This document shows, in pieces, positions 58,261 to 64,000 of a stretch of 64,000 nucleotides of DNA. Within the stretch, counting starts at the first letter, position 1, and every line of letters starts with the position of its first letter. The DNA is from an uncultured Pelagibacteraceae bacterium (lineage in GTDB: Bacteria; Pseudomonadota; Alphaproteobacteria; Pelagibacterales; Pelagibacteraceae): contig CACAWX010000001.1 in the NCBI GenBank assembly GCA_902536305.1, forward strand, positions 124,001 to 188,000, in the 5' to 3' direction. Both the position numbers and the translations under genes were made by a program. The notes beneath the pieces are model-generated. The model did not search any database. It had not been told where the DNA came from and was given only the letters and a program-made list of their open reading frames with translations.

Positions 58261-58787
58261 TAGCTTTTTTTATGTTTTTTAACTAAATCCTCTATACGCA
58301 CTTCCTCATAATTTTCAAATGGTTGTACAATCCAAGGATTGCTATTTAGTTTTTGTGCACAATAATCAGGCTCAAATGTTGAGTCTTTTTTTTTCCAAAG
58401 AACAGCTGTTTTTATCACTTTTATATTTTCTTGAAGTGGAGGATATTTTTTTAACCAGTCAATACTTTTATTTAAAGTTACTCCGGTGTCAGATAAATCA
58501 TCACACAGAAGAATATTTCCTTTCATCTCTTGTATCGTTGAACTCATTTCTCTTGAAAAAACTAGTTCACCTTGTTGATCTTCTGTTCCTTCTCCAGAAT
58601 AGGACTCGACTGCTAAATACGCACATTTAAGTTTAAACACTCTGCTAAGAACATCTATAATAGGTGCTCCACCTCGCATAATACCAATTAATATATCTGG
58701 TTTGAAACTACTTTGATGAATTTGTATTGCTAATTTTTCAACGATTAGATTATACTCTTTCCAATCGATAATAAGTTTATCTGCCAT
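58260..58787 (-). CDS. Purine phosphoribosyltransferase family protein
   Basis: DILIGIMRGGAPIIDVLSR, ILLCDDLSDTGVTLN PRPP-binding motif. Confidence 0.88.
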   Translation of the reverse strand: MADKLIIDWKEYNLIVEKLAIQIHQSSFKPDILIGIMRGGAPIIDVLSRVFKLKCAYLAVESYSGEGTEDQQGELVFSREMSSTIQEMKGNILLCDDLSDTGVTLNKSIDWLKKYPPLQENIKVIKTAVLWKKKDSTFEPDYCAQKLNSNPWIVQPFENYEEVRIEDLVKKHKKS

Positions 58788-58820
58788 GAAAAAAATTAGT
58801 TTATTTTAAAGGAGTTGTAA

Positions 58821-59108
58821 ATGAAAGGTTACGTAGTTTGTGTTTATAAGAGCATAACGAATGAGGAAAAGCTCAAAGAATATGCAGTTAAAGCAAGGAC
58901 AGCAGTTGAGAAATATAAAGGTAAATTTTTAATAAGAGGTGGCAAGGCTACCACTAACGAGGGAGATAGTTCACCCAGAACAGTAGTAATTGAATTTCCA
59001 TCATACAATGAGGCTAATACTTTTTATAATTCTAATGAATATCAAGAAGCTCACGCGATCCTAAAAGGTCATGCTATTAGACATCACCAAACTATAGAGG
59101 GTTCTTAA
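58821..59108 (+). CDS. DUF1330 family protein
   Basis: FLIRGGKATTNEGDSSPRTVVIEFPSYNEANTFYNSNEYQEAHAIL. Confidence 0.88.
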   Translation: MKGYVVCVYKSITNEEKLKEYAVKARTAVEKYKGKFLIRGGKATTNEGDSSPRTVVIEFPSYNEANTFYNSNEYQEAHAILKGHAIRHHQTIEGS

Positions 59109-59731
59109 TACTGTATTGGTTCATCATCGATTGATCTCCATAAATACCATGTCGCTACGGAACAATATGGAGTAAAATTTTTATAAAGCTTATTTAAAAA
59201 GTTTTTAGGTGGAAAATATTTCTTGTTGTAGTTATTTGAAATTGCTCTAAGTAATCCAATATCTTGAAGAGGCCATATATTTGATCTATTAAAAGTAAAT
59301 AATAAAATCATTTCTGCTGACCATCTACCGATTTGTCTTAAATCTGATAAATACTCTATTGCTTCTTCATCAGTCATATTTTTTATCAAACTTGGTTTAA
59401 AACTTTTATTTAAAGTTCTTTTAGCAAGTTCTTTTATGCCTTTGACTTTTTGTTTACTCAAACCACAGCTTTTAAGAGAACTAAAAGATAATTTACTTAC
59501 AGTCTTAGGATTTATTTTATTTTTACATTTTTTTTTAAATTTAAAAAAAACTGAGTTTGCAGCTGCTACACTTATTTGTTGACCAATTATACTTTTACAA
59601 AGGGAAAAAAATACGTCATTACGAGTAATAAGATTTCCATCCTTATAATTAGCTATAAGTTTTTTCATTACTTTATCTCTTTTTGATAAAAACTTTTTTG
59701 CCTTAGCCCAGTATTTTGGGGGTTTAGTCAT
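59105..59731 (-). CDS. DNA-3-methyladenine glycosylase II-like HhH-GPD glycosylase
   Basis: SIIGQQISVAAANSVFFKF, SDLRQIGRWSAEMILLFTFNRSNIWPLQDIGLLRAI. Confidence 0.9.
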   Translation of the reverse strand: MTKPPKYWAKAKKFLSKRDKVMKKLIANYKDGNLITRNDVFFSLCKSIIGQQISVAAANSVFFKFKKKCKNKINPKTVSKLSFSSLKSCGLSKQKVKGIKELAKRTLNKSFKPSLIKNMTDEEAIEYLSDLRQIGRWSAEMILLFTFNRSNIWPLQDIGLLRAISNNYNKKYFPPKNFLNKLYKNFTPYCSVATWYLWRSIDDEPIQY

Positions 59732-60609
59732 GTTCTTGGAGTAATTATTTGTTTCTTTAATTTATTTTCTCTCATAAAGATTATCAAAGAACTAGCGATG
59801 ACTAAGGCTGCTCCAAGCAAAGTTAAAATTTTTGGCACTTCGCTCCATATAAAGTATCCAAAAATAATTGCAAATACTAAACTCAAATATTTAATTGGTG
59901 TAACAAGAGATGCTTCTGCTAATCTATAGCTTTGAGTTAATAATAAATTTGCTATACTTCCGCATAAGCCAAGTATAAAAAATAATAAAAAATCTACAGG
60001 TGTTGGCATTACCCAATTACTAAAAAAGACTGTACTTAACCCTAATAGAGTGCAAAGAAGTGTAAAATAAAATGCGATAGTATAATTTGCTTCTGTTTTA
60101 GAAAGTGATCGAACACTTATAGCTACGCAAGCAAAACCTATACAAAATATTATAGGTGTAATGTAGAAATAATTTAAATCAGTAAAAGCTGGCTGAACAA
60201 TTAATAACATTCCTAAAAATCCAAGAAATACTGCAGACCACCTTCTGACTCCAACTCTTTCAGATAAAAAAATTATTGAAGCAATTGTGACAAATATTGG
60301 TCCACCAAAAGTTAATGACACTACATCCGCTAACGGTAATTCTCTTAAACCAAAAAATAATGCTATAATAGCTAACGCACCACTCACTGCTCGGAAACCA
60401 TGAAGCCCAGGACGTGAAGTTTTGTAAAAGGAAAATATTTTATCTTTTGGTATAATAAAAAATATTGGTATGAACCCAATAAAAAATCTTAAAAAGAGAA
60501 CTTGTCCAATTGGATAATAGTCTAACCACTTTACGCAGATATCCATTATAGAGAAGCAAATAACACTTCCTACCATGTACAATACGCCTATTTGATTTTG
60601 CGTTAACAA
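59728..60609 (-). CDS. EamA/DMT superfamily transporter
   Basis: Ten TM segments, two EamA repeats. Confidence 0.9.
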   Translation of the reverse strand: MLTQNQIGVLYMVGSVICFSIMDICVKWLDYYPIGQVLFLRFFIGFIPIFFIIPKDKIFSFYKTSRPGLHGFRAVSGALAIIALFFGLRELPLADVVSLTFGGPIFVTIASIIFLSERVGVRRWSAVFLGFLGMLLIVQPAFTDLNYFYITPIIFCIGFACVAISVRSLSKTEANYTIAFYFTLLCTLLGLSTVFFSNWVMPTPVDFLLFFILGLCGSIANLLLTQSYRLAEASLVTPIKYLSLVFAIIFGYFIWSEVPKILTLLGAALVIASSLIIFMRENKLKKQIITPRT

Positions 60610-60648
60610 TTTACTATCCTTTCAATTTCATATTATATTAAATAACTT

Positions 60649-61095
60649 ATGCAGAAATGTACACTTGCTCTTGGATGTTTTTGGAAACCTGAGGAAAACT
60701 TTAAAAGTAAGCCTGGTATATTAGAAACTGAAGTTGGTTATGCTGGAGGATCCAGTGAACAAGTTACTTACGAAGAAGTATGTACTGGAAACACAGGGCA
60801 TGCTGAAGTTGTGAGGCTTACTTTTGATGAAACTAAAATCACATATAAAAAAATTCTTGATTTATTTTTTAAAATGCATGACCCAACCCAAAAAGATATG
60901 CAATACCCTGATGTAGGAACACAATATAGAAGTGAAATTTTTTATGAAACTGATCTTCAAAAAATTGAGGCTACTGATGTCCTTAGCCAGTTCAATAAAA
61001 AGCTAGATGGAAAAATACAAACCAACATTTCAAAAATTAAAAATTATTGTAAGGCAGAAGAGTACCACCAAAAATATATCGAAAAAAATAGATAA
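60649..61095 (+). CDS. msrA: Peptide methionine sulfoxide reductase MsrA
   Basis: LALGCFWKPEENFKSKPGILETEVGYAGG, DPTQKDMQYPDVGTQYRSEIFY. Confidence 0.95.
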   Translation: MQKCTLALGCFWKPEENFKSKPGILETEVGYAGGSSEQVTYEEVCTGNTGHAEVVRLTFDETKITYKKILDLFFKMHDPTQKDMQYPDVGTQYRSEIFYETDLQKIEATDVLSQFNKKLDGKIQTNISKIKNYCKAEEYHQKYIEKNR

Positions 61096-61907
61096 TGAAT
61101 CAATTAGTTTCATCGGAGTGGTTAAATCAAAATTTAGATAAGGTAAAAATTTTAGATGCTAGTTGGCATCTCCCAACTGTAAAAAGAAATTCTTTTGAGG
61201 AATATAAGGCAAGTCACATTACTAATTCTATTTTCTTTGATATTGATAGATATTCCAACCAAAAAACTAACCTTCCACACATGCTTCCATCTAAAGAAGA
61301 TTGGGAAATTATTGTTTCAAATCTAGGGATTAATAATTCTGATCATATAATTGTTTATGACAATTCTGAAGTATTTAGTTCATGCAGAGTGTGGTATACA
61401 TTTTTGTATTTTGGTCACGATCCAGATCTTATTTCAGTCTTAGATGGAAATTTCGAAAAGTGGGTAACTGAAAAACGCCCAGTCTCAAAGGAAATAATAA
61501 AAAATGATAAGACAAATTATAAGTCTAATGAAAATTCAACTTTAGTAATTAACAAAAGTAAGGTTAATGAAAATATAACTCAAAATAAATTTCAATTAAT
61601 TGATGCAAGAGGAGAACAAAGGTTTCTCGGCTTACAACCAGAACCTCGCAAAGAGCTTAGAAGTGGAAATATTAAAGGATCTATTAATCTTCCTTTTCAG
61701 AATATTATTAATAAGAATAGAACTTTTAAAAAAAAAGATGAATTAATTAAGATTTTTAAATCTAAAGATATATCTTTTGAGAAAGAGATGGCTTTTACTT
61801 GCGGATCAGGAGTCACTGCGTGTATTTTAGGTCTAGCTAATTCTATTATAAGTGGTAGAAAACCTATTATTTACGACGGCTCATGGGCTGAATACGGGTT
61901 AAAATAA
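61095..61907 (+). CDS. sseA: Sulfurtransferase (thiosulfate/3-mercaptopyruvate, rhodanese family)
   Basis: Two rhodanese domains; active-site CGSGVTAC. Confidence 0.93.
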   Translation: MNQLVSSEWLNQNLDKVKILDASWHLPTVKRNSFEEYKASHITNSIFFDIDRYSNQKTNLPHMLPSKEDWEIIVSNLGINNSDHIIVYDNSEVFSSCRVWYTFLYFGHDPDLISVLDGNFEKWVTEKRPVSKEIIKNDKTNYKSNENSTLVINKSKVNENITQNKFQLIDARGEQRFLGLQPEPRKELRSGNIKGSINLPFQNIINKNRTFKKKDELIKIFKSKDISFEKEMAFTCGSGVTACILGLANSIISGRKPIIYDGSWAEYGLK

Positions 61908-61913
61908 TAAAAT

Positions 61914-62786
61914 ATGAAAACCTCTACAAAAATCAAAGGATTTTTAATAATATTTTTTATAGCTATATTTGCTGTAATAGCAGCAAGGCATTTTATAGGA
62001 CTACATTTTAAGAAAAAATTTAGTGTTAGGCCTGCCCCTGGTGTTATTGTAACCACTGCAGAAAAGTCTCTTTTCTACAACAGTATAGAAACATTTGGAA
62101 CGGCCATCGCACAAAATTCAAAAACATATAGAGTTCAAGCAAGTGAAATTGAAGGTAAACTCAAAATTGAAAATAGATTTGTAAATAAGGACGAGGTAAT
62201 TTTATCACTTAAAGATGGTGAAGAAATAATAGCTGCCTTTGCTGGTAAAGTTGGAAAAAGAGAAATAGCTCAAGGTGTACTTGGTTCTGAAAGTTTAATA
62301 ATTACACTTGATGACTTAAAAAAAATTATTATTGATATCAAGGTCCCTGAAAATTATGTGAGTGTTCTCAAAAGTGGTCTTAAAGCTGAAGTAACAAGTT
62401 CAGCATACAAAAAGATCTTTAAGGGTAAAATTGGAACAATTAGTTCTCGTATAGACCCTTCAACTAGATCAATTTTGTCAAGAATAATAGTGGATAATTC
62501 AGATTTTGAAATTATTCCAGGACAACTAATGACTGTAAAAATTATTTATAATGAAACAAATCAAATAGGTGTGCCTGAAAGTGCTGTAACTGTTCAAGGA
62601 AATACAGCTTTTGTTTATGTGATTAATGATGATACTGCTGAAAAGAAAAGTATTAAAATTGGAAAAAGAAACTTTGGAAAAGTCTCAGTATTATCTGGGT
62701 TAAACGAGGGCGATGTAGTTATAGCTGAAGGTGTTTCTAAAGTAAGAGATAAAGTAAAAGTCAAAATTGTTAAACCCTCTAAATAA
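61914..62786 (+). CDS. RND efflux periplasmic adaptor subunit
   Basis: HlyD/MFP-like, GVPESAVTVQGNTAFVYVI, GLNEGDVVIAEG; precedes RND permease. Confidence 0.92.
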   Translation: MKTSTKIKGFLIIFFIAIFAVIAARHFIGLHFKKKFSVRPAPGVIVTTAEKSLFYNSIETFGTAIAQNSKTYRVQASEIEGKLKIENRFVNKDEVILSLKDGEEIIAAFAGKVGKREIAQGVLGSESLIITLDDLKKIIIDIKVPENYVSVLKSGLKAEVTSSAYKKIFKGKIGTISSRIDPSTRSILSRIIVDNSDFEIIPGQLMTVKIIYNETNQIGVPESAVTVQGNTAFVYVINDDTAEKKSIKIGKRNFGKVSVLSGLNEGDVVIAEGVSKVRDKVKVKIVKPSK

Positions 62787-64000
62787 ATGTTCTTAACTGA
62801 CCTATCTATTAAAAGACCTGTAGTAGCCTCGGTAATGAGTTTAGTGTTAGTAATCTTCGGATTGGTTACATTTCAAGAAATTCCAACTGATGAATTGCCA
62901 GATGTGCAGCCTCCAGTAGTTACAATACAAACTGAATATAAAGGTGCCTCTGCAGAGATAGTTGATACACAAATTACACAAAAAATTGAAGATTTTGTTG
63001 GAGGCACACCTGGTTTAGAGACGATCGACTCTTTTAGCGAAGATGAAAGTTCGAGAATTACTTTAACATTCGAAACTGACTTAGACTTAGATGATGTAGC
63101 AAATGATGTCAGGAGTTCTGTCTCTAGAGTTTTAGATAATCTTCCAGATGGAGCCGAACAACCTGAAATTTTTAAACAAAGTGCGGGTATGCGAACAACT
63201 ATGTGGTTATCTTTTAATTCTGAAACAATGACAGATTTAGAACTTACTGATTACGCAGATAGATATTTAACTGACACTTTTTCCACTGTTGATGGTGTAG
63301 GAAGAGTTAGATTGGGAGGTCAAAGAGAATTATCCTTAAGAGTTTGGTTAGATCCAATGGCACTTGCAGCAAGAGATTTGACAACACAAGAAGTGGAGAA
63401 TGTTTTAAGAAAAGAAAATGTAGAATTTCCAGCAGGAAGAATAGAGTCTAAAGATGTAGACCTAACAATCAAATTGGATAAGCCATATAGTAATTTAGAG
63501 AACTACAAAAATTTGCCCTTAAAAAGAGCTGCGGATGGATCTATTATAACACTTTCTGATGTTGCCAGAGTGGAGCTTGGAGCAGAGTCTACACGAACTT
63601 TATTTAAAGGAAATGGTAAACAAGTGGTTGGAATAGGAATTTACCAGCAATCAGATGCTAATACGATAGCCGTTGCTAAAGGGATAAAAAAGAAAATTGA
63701 AGAGCTCAAGCCGAGTTTGCCTCCAGGCACTATATTAGAAGTTTCATTTGATAGGAGTAATTATATAAAAGCTGCAATTAAAGAGGTTTATAAAACTCTA
63801 CTTATAGCTTTAATTTTAGTAACCATTATAATTTATTTATTTTTAGGAAATATAAGAGCTTTAGTGGTTCCTCTTGTAGCTTTGCCAGTGTCATTAATTT
63901 CAACTTTCCTAGCTATATATATTTTCGATTTTTCAATAAATCTCTTTACGTTAATGGCTTTAGTTCTAGCAATTGGAATTGTAGTTGATGACGCGATAGT
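62787..64000 (+). CDS. RND efflux permease (AcrB/MexF-like), 5' part, runs off window
   Basis: MFLTDLSIKRPVVASVMSLVLVIFGLVTFQEIPTDELPDVQPPVVTIQTEYKGASAEIVDTQIT... open to the window end. Confidence 0.95.
   Translation, partial: MFLTDLSIKRPVVASVMSLVLVIFGLVTFQEIPTDELPDVQPPVVTIQTEYKGASAEIVDTQITQKIEDFVGGTPGLETIDSFSEDESSRITLTFETDLDLDDVANDVRSSVSRVLDNLPDGAEQPEIFKQSAGMRTTMWLSFNSETMTDLELTDYADRYLTDTFSTVDGVGRVRLGGQRELSLRVWLDPMALAARDLTTQEVENVLRKENVEFPAGRIESKDVDLTIKLDKPYSNLENYKNLPLKRAADGSIITLSDVARVELGAESTRTLFKGNGKQVVGIGIYQQSDANTIAVAKGIKKKIEELKPSLPPGTILEVSFDRSNYIKAAIKEVYKTLLIALILVTIIIYLFLGNIRALVVPLVALPVSLISTFLAIYIFDFSINLFTLMALVLAIGIVVDDAI

Noticed and set aside
1-64000. CRISPR arrays, transposons, prophage, defence islands
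   Set aside because: No repeat-spacer structure, transposase, integrase, phage or recognised defence gene in the translations; the window is mainly core metabolism.

Overview
This is a 64 kb window from a very AT-rich, gene-dense, streamlined alphaproteobacterial genome. Protein content and synteny suggest a marine Pelagibacterales/SAR11-like or similarly reduced lineage (inference; not tested by search). Nearly all of it is core metabolism: accA(partial)-glcB; dnaX-ybaB-recR with an SRP RNA upstream; pheA/kdsB/cycM/argF/argD; gcrA; a ugpBAEC plus GDPD uptake locus; kdsD-lptC-lptB-aroA-cmk-rpsA-ihfB-pyrF-trpF-trpB-trpA-accD-folC-trxA; sbcB/rmuC/rlmN; rhlE, SRAP, TauD, purE/K, ybgC, cfa, ptrB, hsp20, gshA/B; purine permease and phosphoribosyltransferase; msrA, sseA, and an RND efflux system cut by the window end. 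I saw no tRNA, rRNA, CRISPR, IS element or prophage. The observations most worth following up are: (1) two tiny Lys/Arg-rich ORFs translationally chained to an SRAP (YedK/HMCES) gene; (2) a TrpB with substitutions at several catalytic or cofactor positions, beside divergent TrpF, TrpA and FolC; (3) an unannotated membrane protein with a PiT-like two-fold repeat next to the ugp locus; (4) an SMR-family protein lacking the essential membrane Glu; (5) several unlisted micro-ORFs, including one with its own terminator and a 30-codon DgkA-N-terminus-like ORF with an ATGA overlap to a lipoprotein; (6) a coiled-coil protein with an extremely basic N-terminus. No clear defence or mobile system was found.
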